Positions 19,666 to 27,470 of a stretch of DNA of 30,541 nt are shown piece after piece. Positions within the stretch are counted from its first letter, which is position 1. Every line of letters begins with the position of its first letter. The DNA comes from JBBRTJ01 sp038244535 (lineage in GTDB: Bacteria; Actinomycetota; Acidimicrobiia; Acidimicrobiales; Ilumatobacteraceae): NCBI GenBank assembly GCA_038244535.1, contig JBBRTJ010000039.1, forward strand, positions 1 through 30,541. The letters run 5' to 3'. The notes under the pieces were generated by a model. It saw only the letters and a list, made by a program, of their open reading frames with translations. It had not been told where the DNA came from and ran no database searches. Position numbers and translations under genes: made by a program.

Positions 19666-20981
19666 CCCGTCTCACCCTTGCGCCACGGCTTGCCCTCCGC
19701 CGCCGGTGGCCGGAGGCGCTGCGAGGAGAAGGTGAGCACGACGAGGGTGACGACGTACGGCGTGATGAACACGATGCGGGAGTCGATCTTGGTCGTGCTC
19801 GTGAAGTACAGCAGCGCCCCGGCGGCGACGATGGCGAGGGTGGCGGCCGACGGGAACCTGTGCCGTCGGAGGGCGTTGATGGCCAGGACCAGGAAGGCGA
19901 AGAAGGCGACCAGGAACAGGGCGCGAACGGGGTTGGTCCCGAGGCGCTGGGTGAGCGCCTGGGAGTAGGCGAACAGGCCCGAACCGGTGAGGATGCCCAC
20001 CGGCCGCCAGTTGCCAAAGATGGTGGCGGCCAGGCCCTGGAACCCCCGTCCGGCTACTTGGTCCTGGTTGTAGGCCCGCACGTCGAGCACGAGCCAGGCA
20101 CCGCCGAGGCCGCACAGTGCGCCAGAGATGGTCACCCCGATGTACTTCATCTTGTAGACGGCCACCCCCAAGGAGTCGGCGGCCGATGGCTTCTCGCCGA
20201 TGGAGCGCAACCGAAGGCCGAAGCGCATGTGCCACAGCACGTACACGCTGGCGGGGACCAGGAGGAGCGCAAGCATCGTTGTGTAGGCCATGTCGGTGGT
20301 GAAGCCGACGAGGAAGCCGGCCGTGTCGGAGATGAAGAACCACCGCTGCTCGCTGATCCAGCCGAGCGGGTTGGGCGTGTGCCATCCGAAGAAGTTGCCC
20401 CCCGAGGTGAACGGCATGGTGAAGCGCCCGATGGAGTCAGCCATGGTTGGTGACTGGGTGATGGTGCCGTCGCCGTTGCCGACGAACACCTCGCTGGACA
20501 GGAACCGGGTGACGCCCGGGGCGATGAGGTTGATGGCGATGCCGGAGACCACCTGGTCGACGCCGAAGGTGACGGTGGCCAGCGCGTGCAGCAGGCCGCC
20601 GAGGGAGCCACCGAAGGCACCGCCGATGAGTGCGGCCCAAGGCCCGTACTGCCAGCCAGCCCATCCGGCGAACCACGTGCCGAGCACCATCATCCCCTCG
20701 AGGCCGATGTTGACCACCCCGACACGCTCGCTGTACATGGCGGCCAGACCGGCGAGCAGGATCGGCGACGTGGCCCCCACCGCCGCGATGAACGTGGGGC
20801 CGGAGGTCATGTCGGGGGCGTCGGCGAGCACGCGGGCGACCGCCAGGACCCAGATGAAGCCGAGGCAGAGCACCGTGGCCCGGAGGATCGCGTTCGACGC
20901 CATGAGGTACTTCAGGCGACCGATGGCGGAGTCAGGCGCCATCTCGATCGACGGTTGCGGCGGCAGGACGGTCGCGCTCAT
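19662..20981 (-). CDS. Nucleoside ABC transporter permease, second subunit (NupQ/YufQ-like)
   Basis: 439 aa with about ten hydrophobic helices, of the branched-chain-amino-acid/sugar/nucleoside permease family. Marks of this branch are the segment ERVGVVNIGLEGMMVLG (near 85-101), a GVDQVVSGIAINLIAPG block and a late GVTISGALCGLGGAW block. The soluble N-terminus (1-32) and a hydrophilic loop around 170-215 (NGDGTITQSPTMAD and following) are longer than in short homologues. It forms the membrane channel with the other permease. Start ATG shares one base with the upstream permease stop (TGATG), and its own stop overlaps cdd. Confidence 0.93.
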   Translation of the reverse strand: MSATVLPPQPSIEMAPDSAIGRLKYLMASNAILRATVLCLGFIWVLAVARVLADAPDMTSGPTFIAAVGATSPILLAGLAAMYSERVGVVNIGLEGMMVLGTWFAGWAGWQYGPWAALIGGAFGGSLGGLLHALATVTFGVDQVVSGIAINLIAPGVTRFLSSEVFVGNGDGTITQSPTMADSIGRFTMPFTSGGNFFGWHTPNPLGWISEQRWFFISDTAGFLVGFTTDMAYTTMLALLLVPASVYVLWHMRFGLRLRSIGEKPSAADSLGVAVYKMKYIGVTISGALCGLGGAWLVLDVRAYNQDQVAGRGFQGLAATIFGNWRPVGILTGSGLFAYSQALTQRLGTNPVRALFLVAFFAFLVLAINALRRHRFPSAATLAIVAAGALLYFTSTTKIDSRIVFITPYVVTLVVLTFSSQRLRPPAAEGKPWRKGETG

Positions 20982-22120
20982 CAGACCAGCCCTCCGCCCG
21001 CCAGTGCGGGCAGGGGCTCACCGGGGTCGCTTGATCTCGGGTGGGCCTTGACGGCGGCGTCGTGCACCTCGGCTCGCAGCCGGGCCCTGCGCACCACCTC
21101 GAAGGCGATCACGGCCGACAGCAGGAGCGTGCCCTGCATGATCTTGGCGATCTCTTGGGGCACGCCGACCGAGTTCAGGTTCTGGCCGCCCCGCTCGATG
21201 GCAGCCCACACGATCGCCGCGACAGCGATGCCGGCGGGGTGGTTGCGGCCGAGCAGCGCCACCGAGATGCCCGTGAAGCCGAGGGCGGTCGGGAACGTGT
21301 CGCCGTACTGGTGGTAGTCGCCCAGCAGGGGCGCCATGCCCGCGAGGCCCGCGATGGCGCCCGACAGCATGATCGTCTTCATGATCATCGCCTTCGGGTT
21401 GACACCGGAGGAGAGCGCGGCCGACGGGTTGCGCCCGCTCGTGCGCAGGTCGAAGCCGAAGCGGGTGCGGTAGATGAGCAGGTAGATCAGGATGCCGGTC
21501 GCGATGGCGATGATGAGGAAGCCGTTCAGCACGGTGTCCTTGGGCAGGTTGATGCCGAACCAGCCGAGCGGGGTGTTGAGCGACGGCATCCAGGCCGACT
21601 CGGGCAGCGGCTTGGTCTGCGCCACGAGCTTGACGCTGTTGTCGCGCAGGTAGTTGGCCAGCAGGAACGCGGTGATGCCGGTGGCGATGAAGTTCAACAT
21701 GATGGTGGAGACCACCTCGTTGACCCCGCGGACGACCTTGAGCACGCCGGGGATGGCGGCCCAGCTGGCGCCGACCATCATGGCCACCGCGATGACGAAC
21801 GCGATGTGGATGATGGGCGGGAACGACACCGCGGCCCCGGCTGCGGCCGCCAGCAGCGCGGCGAGGCGGTACTGGCCGTCGACGCCGATGTTGAACAGGT
21901 TCATCTTGAAGCCGATGGCCACGGCGAGGCCCATCACGTAGTACGGCACCGCCCGGTTGATGACGGCCACGACGGAGTCCGCCGTCTTCAGGTACGAGCC
22001 CATGGCCTGGAACGCGTCGATGGGGTTGTGGCCGCTGACGGCGAGGGCGATGCCGGCAACGAGGAGCGAGATGACGACGGCGATGACCGGTGCGGCCACC
22101 GCGTACCTGATGCGCTTCAC
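20981..22120 (-). CDS. Nucleoside ABC transporter permease, first subunit (NupP/YufP-like)
   Basis: 379 aa, GTG start overlapping the ATPase stop by 4 nt (GTGA). Eight to ten membrane helices; blocks typical of the family are IGFKMNLFNIGVDGQY (about 74-89), VNEVVSTIMLNFIATG (130s-150) and the late GFTGISVALLGRNHPAG. The last ~40 residues are polar and probably cytoplasmic. It pairs with the second permease to form the translocation path used by the BMP binding protein. An open frame extends further upstream into the ATPase gene, but only as a shadow. Confidence 0.93.
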   Translation of the reverse strand: MKRIRYAVAAPVIAVVISLLVAGIALAVSGHNPIDAFQAMGSYLKTADSVVAVINRAVPYYVMGLAVAIGFKMNLFNIGVDGQYRLAALLAAAAGAAVSFPPIIHIAFVIAVAMMVGASWAAIPGVLKVVRGVNEVVSTIMLNFIATGITAFLLANYLRDNSVKLVAQTKPLPESAWMPSLNTPLGWFGINLPKDTVLNGFLIIAIATGILIYLLIYRTRFGFDLRTSGRNPSAALSSGVNPKAMIMKTIMLSGAIAGLAGMAPLLGDYHQYGDTFPTALGFTGISVALLGRNHPAGIAVAAIVWAAIERGGQNLNSVGVPQEIAKIMQGTLLLSAVIAFEVVRRARLRAEVHDAAVKAHPRSSDPGEPLPALAGGGLV

Positions 22121-23658
22121 GCCGCCTCCCCTGCCGTGGTGGCACCGGTCATGTACGAGCCGAGGTCGCTCGGCGTCACCGTGGCGGGGTCGAGCTCGGC
22201 CACGAGCTGGCCGCGCAGGATCACGACGAGTCGGTCGGACAAGCCGATCAGCTCCTCGAGGTCGGCGGACACCAGCAGCACGGCGAGGCCCAGACGACGG
22301 GCCTCGCGCAACGACTCCCAGATGGCGGCCTGGGCCCCGACGTCGATGCCCCGGGTGGGCTGTGCGGCGATGAGGACCTTCGGATCGGCCATCATCTCTC
22401 GCCCGACGATCAGCTTTTGCTGATTGCCCCCCGACAGCGCCAGCGCGGCGACGTCGATGCCGGGCGTGCGCACGTCGAACTCTTCGACCACCGCGCTGGT
22501 CCGCTTTCGGGCCCGCGCCTTGTCGATCCAGGGACCCTTCGTGAACGCCGGCGAGGTCTGGTGGCCGAGCACGACGTTCTCCCACAGCGGTGCATCAAGG
22601 ATGAGCCCGTCGTGCTGGCGGTCCTGGGGGATGTAACCGACGCCCGCGTTGCGCCGGTGGCGGGTGCTGAGCCCAGTGACGTCCTCGCCTTCGAGGGTGA
22701 TGCGGCCGCTGGATGGGTGGCGCACGCCGAGGATGGCCTGGAGCAGCTCGGTCTGCCCGTTCCCCTCGACGCCCGCGATCCCGAGGATCTCGCCTCGATG
22801 CACGGTGAGGCTCACGTCCTTCACCACGGGTCGGTCGTCGTCGAGCACGGTGAGCCCGCTCACGTCGAGTGCCACCACGTTGGTGACAGTGGACTCGCGC
22901 GTCTCGGGCGACGGCAGCTCGGAGCCCACCATCAGCTCGGCCAGCTGGCGGGCGTTGACCTCGGCGGGCTTGACGGCGGCCACCGTGCGGCCGGCGCGAA
23001 TGACCGTGATGTCGTCGGCGATGGTGAGCACCTCGTCGAGCTTGTGCGAGATGAACAGCACCGTCGCGCCATTGGCCACCAGGTCGCGAAGCGAGGCGAA
23101 CAGCTCGCTCACCTCCTGTGGGACGAGCACTGCCGTGGGCTCGTCGAGGATGATGATGCGGGCGCCGCGCAGGAGCACCTTGATGATCTCGACCCGCTGC
23201 TTCTCGCCGACGCCCAGCTCGGCGACGAGCTCGTCGGGGTCGACCGGCAGGCCGTACGTGCGGCTCACTTCTCGGATCTCGCTGCGCGCCTTCTTGATGT
23301 CGAGCTGCCAGCGGGAGCCGGGCTCGTCGCCCAGCACCACGTTCTCCCACACCGTGAGGTTGTCGGCCAGCATGAAGTGCTGGAACACCATGCCGATCCC
23401 GGCGCTGATCGCGTCACGGGGGCTCTTGAAGCGGGTCGGGTTGCCGTCGATGAGGATCGTTCCCTCATCGGGCTGGTGAGCTCCGTAGAGCGTCTTCATC
23501 AGCGTCGACTTGCCCGCACCGTTCTCACCCACGATGGCGTGGATGGTGCCGGGGCGCACCGCCAGGTTCACCCCGTCGTTGGCCACCACCCCCGGGAAGC
23601 GCTTGACGATGTCGCGCAGCTCGATGGCCAGATGCGGCACCAGCGCCTGCTCGCTCAT
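22117..23658 (-). CDS. Nucleoside ABC transporter ATPase with two nucleotide-binding domains (NupO/YufO-like)
   Basis: 513 aa, two fused ABC domains. The first (1-250) is complete: Walker A GENGAGKST (44-52), Q-loop VFQHFML, signature LGVGEKQRVEI, Walker B IIILDEPTAVL and switch His in FISHKLDEV. The second (260-505) is degenerate: GVEGNGQTEL lacks the Walker A Lys, and AAQPTRGID has Gln for the catalytic Glu, while its signature LSGGNQQK is intact. This asymmetry is normal for BMP-type importers. The start codon lies inside a perfect 13-bp hairpin (23655-23688) that separates it from the binding-protein gene, a likely point of expression control. Confidence 0.95.
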   Translation of the reverse strand: MSEQALVPHLAIELRDIVKRFPGVVANDGVNLAVRPGTIHAIVGENGAGKSTLMKTLYGAHQPDEGTILIDGNPTRFKSPRDAISAGIGMVFQHFMLADNLTVWENVVLGDEPGSRWQLDIKKARSEIREVSRTYGLPVDPDELVAELGVGEKQRVEIIKVLLRGARIIILDEPTAVLVPQEVSELFASLRDLVANGATVLFISHKLDEVLTIADDITVIRAGRTVAAVKPAEVNARQLAELMVGSELPSPETRESTVTNVVALDVSGLTVLDDDRPVVKDVSLTVHRGEILGIAGVEGNGQTELLQAILGVRHPSSGRITLEGEDVTGLSTRHRRNAGVGYIPQDRQHDGLILDAPLWENVVLGHQTSPAFTKGPWIDKARARKRTSAVVEEFDVRTPGIDVAALALSGGNQQKLIVGREMMADPKVLIAAQPTRGIDVGAQAAIWESLREARRLGLAVLLVSADLEELIGLSDRLVVILRGQLVAELDPATVTPSDLGSYMTGATTAGEAA

Positions 23659-23688
23659 CCCCGCCGTTCTAGCCGACGGCGGGGATGA
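23655..23688 (-). promoter_or_regulatory. Perfect 13-bp hairpin enclosing the ATPase start codon
   Basis: Arms 23655-23667 and 23676-23688 are exactly complementary, with an 8-nt loop. On the minus strand the second arm ends in ggcggggATGA, so the start codon and any ribosome site of the ATPase gene are sequestered. It lies 39 nt after the stop of the binding-protein gene. It may act as an attenuating terminator or stabilise the binding-protein mRNA, lowering transporter-core expression relative to the binding protein. Confidence 0.6.
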
Positions 23689-23727
23689 GGAGCGGACTTC
23701 CTGCTGCTGCCTTGCTTCAGAAGGTGG

Positions 23728-24885
23728 TCAGGGCTTCTCGGGAACGACGATTGTGCCGGCGATGATGTCGGCCTTCAGCTTCTCGATCGTGCCCGCGTAG
23801 GCGTTGATGGCCGCGTTGGACCCGGAGTAGCCGACGCCGTTGTTCTTCAGGTCGAAGGTCTGGATCTCGCCCTTGAGGGTGCCGTTCAGCTGGTCGGCGA
23901 TGGCCCCGTAGGTGGCGACGTCGACCCGCTTCAGCGCCGAGGTCAGGATGTAGGGCTGGAGGTCAGGCGACACCGTCAGGTACTGGTCGGAGTCGACGCC
24001 GATGGCGTAGACCTCGCCCGGCTTCTTGCCCGTCTCCTTGGTCGCTTCGAAGAGGCCCTTGCCCGAGCCGCCGGCGGCGGCGTAGATGACGTCGAGGCCA
24101 CCGTCGAACATGGCCTTGGCGATGGCCTTGCCCTTGGCCGGATCGTTGAAGCCGGTGAAGTCCGGCGGCTGGGTGATGTACTTGTCCTGGATCTCGATCT
24201 TCGGGTTGACGGCCTTGGCGCCCGCGTCGAAGCCGGCCTGGAAGCCCTTGATCAGATCGTTCTCGACGCCCCCGATGAAGCCGACCTTGCCGGTCTTGGA
24301 GGCGCAAGCGGCCGCCGCGCCGACCAGGAACGAGCTCTGGTTGGTGGCAAAGACCATCGAGCGGACGTTGGGCAGTGGGGTGCCGGCCTTGTCGGCCACG
24401 ACGGAGTCGACGATGGAGTACTTCTGCGTCGGGTTGGTCGTGGCGGAGGCAGTCACCGCGTCGCCCCAGAGGAAGCCGACGGCGACGATGAGGTTGTCCT
24501 TGCTGACCATGCCCTTGATGCGCTCGGGGCGGTCAGCGCCGTCAGCGGCGGTCGGGGTCGACTCGTCGCCGGTGACGCCGAAGTCGGCCTTCGCCTTGTC
24601 GAGGCCGGCAGCCGCAGAGTCGTTGAACGACTTGTCGCCACGGCCGGTGACGTCGAACAGCAGGCCGATGGCCTTGCCCTTGCCGTCAGCCTTGAGCGTG
24701 GCGATCGGCACGGCCGCGACGGTGCCGGCCGCGCACTTGCCCGTGGCGGCTGCGGTCGTGGTGGCGCCCCCGGCTGCGGTGGTGGTGCCCCCGCTGGACT
24801 TGCTGCTGCTGCCGCACGCAGCGGCGGTGATGCCGAGGGCGACGGTGACGGCGCCCAGTGCGAGCATCCGACGATTGAGTCGCAT
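23728..24885 (-). CDS. BMP-family nucleoside-binding lipoprotein of the ABC importer
   Basis: 385 aa. ATG 24885 has a strong AAAAGGAG site 6 nt upstream; 27 further codons are open but lack homology. Signal peptide MRLNRRMLALGAV... with lipobox TAAAC; the lipidated Cys is followed by a Ser/Gly/Thr/Ala-rich linker to about residue 55. The mature part is the Med/BmpA fold: DVTGRGDKSFND early (ligand loop), then GFLWGDAV, FATNQSSFLVGA, VGFIGGVENDLI, VIYAAAGGSGKG and GVDSDQYL near the C-terminus. Proteins of this family bind purine or pyrimidine nucleosides. It is the first gene of the importer and, by distance to the next gene and its own site, probably the most highly expressed. Confidence 0.95.
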   Translation of the reverse strand: MRLNRRMLALGAVTVALGITAAACGSSSKSSGGTTTAAGGATTTAAATGKCAAGTVAAVPIATLKADGKGKAIGLLFDVTGRGDKSFNDSAAAGLDKAKADFGVTGDESTPTAADGADRPERIKGMVSKDNLIVAVGFLWGDAVTASATTNPTQKYSIVDSVVADKAGTPLPNVRSMVFATNQSSFLVGAAAACASKTGKVGFIGGVENDLIKGFQAGFDAGAKAVNPKIEIQDKYITQPPDFTGFNDPAKGKAIAKAMFDGGLDVIYAAAGGSGKGLFEATKETGKKPGEVYAIGVDSDQYLTVSPDLQPYILTSALKRVDVATYGAIADQLNGTLKGEIQTFDLKNNGVGYSGSNAAINAYAGTIEKLKADIIAGTIVVPEKP

Positions 24886-24915
24886 GTTGCTCCTTTTCGA
24901 GTGATTGATGTTGAA

Positions 24916-24921
24916 ACGGTA
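24916..24921 (-). promoter_or_regulatory. Probable -10 box (TACCGT) of the nucleoside importer operon
   Basis: TACCGT on the minus strand, about 30 nt upstream of the binding-protein ATG, giving a short leader that holds the AGGAG site. The same hexamer stands upstream of the carboxyltransferase gene (29873-29878). No convincing -35. Confidence 0.35.
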
Positions 24922-24999
24922 GCTGCCTTCGGCCGCCCGGTCCGGTGAACACGACTTCCGGGCCACGTTGTCACCGAGCCGTCACGCGTCTGTCATGCG

Positions 25000-25005
25000 T
25001 ACGCT
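25000..25005 (+). promoter_or_regulatory. -10 box (TACGCT) of the TauE/SafE gene
   Basis: TACGCT, 9 nt, GTG at 25015; leaderless arrangement. Confidence 0.4.
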
Positions 25006-25014
25006 GCAGGCTCC

Positions 25015-25758
25015 GTGCTGCTGGCCGCCCTCGCCGAAGCGTCCGTTCCGGGCGCCATGATCATCGTGATAGCCGTGACGCTCGGCACGGCCACGCAGCG
25101 GCTCACCGGCCTCGGCTTTTCGTTGGTGTCGGCGCCTGTGCTCGTCGCGGTGCTGGGTCCCGGCGACGGCGTTCGCCTCGCCAACGAACTGGCACTGCTC
25201 GCTCAGGTCGCAACCTTGAGCCTCGTGTGGAACGACGTGCGCTGGCGTGACGGCGGCAGGGTGCTGCTCCCGGCACTCGTGGTCACGCCGCTCGCTGCGG
25301 TCGTCGTGAAGGCGGCCGACCAGGCGGTGCTCTCTGTCGTGGCCGGCGTGCTCACGCTCCTGGCCGTAGGGGTCATGGCGTCCCGGGTGCGGCTGCGGAG
25401 CCTGACCGGCACGGGCGGCGCAGTGACGGCTGGGGCCATGAGCGCCACCATGAACGTGATGAGCGGCCTCTCGGGTCCGGCGGTGGCGATGTACGCCATC
25501 AACGCGGGATGGCCGCCCCATGGGTTCCGGGCCACTCTCACCGCCTACTTCGCCGCACTGAACCTGGCTGCTGTCATCGCGCTGGGGCCGGTGCTGCCGA
25601 GCCCTGGGCTGGCGATCGGCCTGGCCGCGGCGCTGGTGATCGGCCTGGTCGCTGGGCACCAACTGGTCGGTCGGGTCGACGGCGAGCGCCTGCGCGTCGC
25701 CGTGCTGGTCGTGGCGACCTTCGGCGGTGTGGTCGCCATCGCCAAGGGGCTGCTGTGA
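25015..25758 (+). CDS. TauE/SafE family membrane transporter
   Basis: 247 aa, GTG start. Seven to eight hydrophobic segments in two inverted halves; each half holds the family's Gly/Pro-rich helix pair (GTATQRLTGLGFSLVSAP at 24-41, and SATMNVMSGLSGPAVAMY at 144-161). The family exports sulfite, sulfoacetate or other small organosulfonates and acids. No neighbouring sulfur gene identifies the substrate here. It is divergent from the nucleoside importer operon and convergent with a crotonase gene, so it is probably an independent unit. Confidence 0.88.
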   Translation: MLLAALAEASVPGAMIIVIAVTLGTATQRLTGLGFSLVSAPVLVAVLGPGDGVRLANELALLAQVATLSLVWNDVRWRDGGRVLLPALVVTPLAAVVVKAADQAVLSVVAGVLTLLAVGVMASRVRLRSLTGTGGAVTAGAMSATMNVMSGLSGPAVAMYAINAGWPPHGFRATLTAYFAALNLAAVIALGPVLPSPGLAIGLAAALVIGLVAGHQLVGRVDGERLRVAVLVVATFGGVVAIAKGLL

Positions 25759-25774
25759 GCAGTCGGCCCGAGGC

Positions 25775-26563
25775 TCAGGCCTGCGTGCGGCCCCGCTCCA
25801 TGATCGCCGTTCGGCGCCGCTCGACCTCGGCCGGGTCGATGCCGCGGCCCTGCCAGGCCTTGGCGTCGCGGGCCTCGACGGCCCAGCCGTCGGCCACCGT
25901 GGTGCCGACCACGCTGTCGTAGGTGCCCCGGATCTGGCGCACGCCATCCTGGTCGTTGCCGATGACGTCAAGAGCGAGGCGCCGGGCAGTCGGGAGCAGC
26001 TCGTCGTGGGCGACGACGTGGTTGACAAGCCCCCACCGGAAGGCCTCGTCAGCAGTGAGGAAGTTCCCCGTGAAGCTCATCTCGCGCGCTCGCCGGATGC
26101 CGATGGCCTGCGGGAGCAGCACCGTCAGACCCCAGCCGGGCATGACCCCGACCCGGGTGTGGGTGTCACCGAAGCGGGCCCGCTCGGAGGCCACCAGGAA
26201 ATCGCAGTTGAGCGCGAGCTCGAACCCTCCCGTCACGGCGACGCCATTGATGGCACCGATCACGGGCTTGGTCATGGCTGGGAACGGCCCCTTCTGCCCC
26301 TTGGCTGACGAGCCGGTGTCGGCTCCACCAGCGCGCAGGTTGCCCCCCGTCGAGCCGAGCTCCTTCAGGTCGAGGCCGGCACAGAAGGCGGGGTCGGCAC
26401 CGGTGAGGATGACGACGTCGACGTCGTCGCGACCATCGGCCTCGCGCATCACCGCGGGCAGGAGCCGGAGCACCTCGGTCGAGAGGGCGTTTCGGGCCTC
26501 CGGGCGGTTCAAGGTGACGGTGGCGATGCGGTCGCTCACCTCGAGCAGGACGACGTCGGTCAT
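25775..26563 (-). CDS. Enoyl-CoA hydratase/isomerase (crotonase) family protein
   Basis: 262 aa, ATG at 26563. Crotonase fold for acyl-CoA substrates. The oxyanion-hole strands are present: FCAGLDLKEL (60-69) and the glycine pair in INGVAVTGG (105-113). One of the two catalytic glutamates of hydratases is kept (E115 in GGFELAL); the other position is His135 (GDTHTRVG). This pattern occurs in several crotonase branches, so isomerase, hydrolase or an altered hydratase function is possible. It is the last gene in a leftward series beginning with an acyl-CoA carboxyltransferase; a TAGGGT box 7 nt before its start suggests it also has its own leaderless promoter. Confidence 0.9.
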   Translation of the reverse strand: MTDVVLLEVSDRIATVTLNRPEARNALSTEVLRLLPAVMREADGRDDVDVVILTGADPAFCAGLDLKELGSTGGNLRAGGADTGSSAKGQKGPFPAMTKPVIGAINGVAVTGGFELALNCDFLVASERARFGDTHTRVGVMPGWGLTVLLPQAIGIRRAREMSFTGNFLTADEAFRWGLVNHVVAHDELLPTARRLALDVIGNDQDGVRQIRGTYDSVVGTTVADGWAVEARDAKAWQGRGIDPAEVERRRTAIMERGRTQA

Positions 26564-26570
26564 GGGTTCG

Positions 26571-26576
26571 ACCCTA
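26571..26576 (-). promoter_or_regulatory. -10 box (TAGGGT) of the crotonase gene
   Basis: On the minus strand TAGGGT, 7 nt, ATG at 26563; identical hexamer to the boxes at 2865 and 27450. Confidence 0.5.
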
Positions 26577-26623
26577 CGACGCCGGAGGGTTCGGCCCCCA
26601 AGGGCCTCGCCCGTGACCTGCGG

Positions 26624-27232
26624 TCAGTCCTCGTCGTCGGGCGGCAGGAAGGTGAGCTTCAGGTCACCGAGGCGCACGAGCATCGACGAGATCCATCCCC
26701 CGAGGGCACCGAAGTGGTCGTCGAGGATCCCGCTGGAGCCGTCGGCGAGCGTCTCCTCGGCCAGCTCGTAGAGCCCCTCGTAGCCGACCTCGACGGCGTA
26801 GGCGGGGGGCTCGTCGCTCTCGGCGCCGTAGGCGATCTCGACCGTGGCGGGCGTGCGCTCGAGGGGCTCTTTGCCCACGGCGGGGCTGAGCTCGGGCAGC
26901 ACCGCCAGCACCACCGCCGGGTCGGGCTGATCGGCGAGACGCTGCAGGCGGAAGAGCACCTCGACCTCGATGGCCGGTGCCTCGTCGAAGGTCCCGTCGA
27001 GGTACCAGCGCCGGTATGCGGTCTGGCTCCAGGTGGGCCAGTCGAACGTGAGATGGGCTTCGACGCGTGGCGGCAGGCCTTCGCCGGGCAGCCCGTAGCT
27101 GGTCTCCCACACCAGGTCGCCCAACAGGACGTCGACCTGGAAGTGCTCCTCGAAGGCCTGGCGCTCGAGCAGTGCGCTCTCGAAGGCCTCGCGCACGGCA
27201 CTGATGGCATCGGTGAAGACGTGGTCGAGCAT
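26624..27232 (-). CDS. Acidic protein of unknown function
   Basis: 202 aa, ATG at 27232. No signal peptide or membrane helix; rich in Glu, Asp and Leu. A helical N-terminus (AISAVREAFESALLERQAF, residues about 9-27) precedes a beta-rich middle with FDWPTWSQTAYRRWYLDG (63-80) and a C-terminal part ending DLKLTFLPPDDED. I do not recognise the family. It lies in a co-directional run (carboxyltransferase, Nudix, one-TM protein, this gene, crotonase) with gaps of 28 and 60 bp, so it may belong to the same acyl-CoA-related unit. Its first third looks regulatory or structural rather than catalytic, but this is an impression. Confidence 0.75.
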   Translation of the reverse strand: MLDHVFTDAISAVREAFESALLERQAFEEHFQVDVLLGDLVWETSYGLPGEGLPPRVEAHLTFDWPTWSQTAYRRWYLDGTFDEAPAIEVEVLFRLQRLADQPDPAVVLAVLPELSPAVGKEPLERTPATVEIAYGAESDEPPAYAVEVGYEGLYELAEETLADGSSGILDDHFGALGGWISSMLVRLGDLKLTFLPPDDED

Positions 27233-27260
27233 GGCTGCCGACGCTTTGGTGGGGCTCGGC

Positions 27261-27443
27261 TCAGATGAGCGCGAGCCAGCCGATCAGGGCCAGGACGATG
27301 ACCATGACCACGATCGCTCCGATGACACCTGGCCCGAAGGCGAGGCGGCGCTTCTCGCGCAGCTCCCACTCGTCGTTGGTCTCGGAGCCCACCTTCGCCA
27401 GGTGGTGCTCGGGCTTGCGCGGCTTGCTTCCCTTGCTCCCCAT
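27261..27443 (-). CDS. Small single-pass membrane protein
   Basis: 60 aa. A basic N-terminus (GSKGSKPRKPEHHLAKVG), an acidic/basic patch (NDEWELREKRR) and one C-terminal transmembrane helix from about residue 39 (GVIGAIVVMVIVLALIGWLALI region), so a cytoplasmic tail anchored by its C-terminus. A TAGGGT box 6 nt before the ATG supports a real, leaderless start. It lies 27 bp after the Nudix gene and 28 bp before the 202-aa protein. Function unknown; its size fits a small membrane modulator. Confidence 0.75.
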   Translation of the reverse strand: MGSKGSKPRKPEHHLAKVGSETNDEWELREKRRLAFGPGVIGAIVVMVIVLALIGWLALI

Positions 27444-27449
27444 TCGGCC

Positions 27450-27455
27450 ACCCTA
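27450..27455 (-). promoter_or_regulatory. -10 box (TAGGGT) of the small membrane protein gene
   Basis: On the minus strand TAGGGT, 6 nt, ATG at 27443. Confidence 0.5.
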
Positions 27456-27470
27456 CGGCAGTGCCCCCCT

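Noticed and set aside
22117..22880. Second ATPase domain of the nucleoside transporter lacking Walker A Lys and catalytic Glu, as possible damage
   Set aside because: This degeneracy is normal for BMP/sugar-type double ATPases; the signature motif is intact.
26564..26574. GGGTTCGACCC, which resembles a tRNA T-arm
   Set aside because: No acceptor stem, anticodon arm or D-arm around it; it belongs to the short leader region of the crotonase gene.
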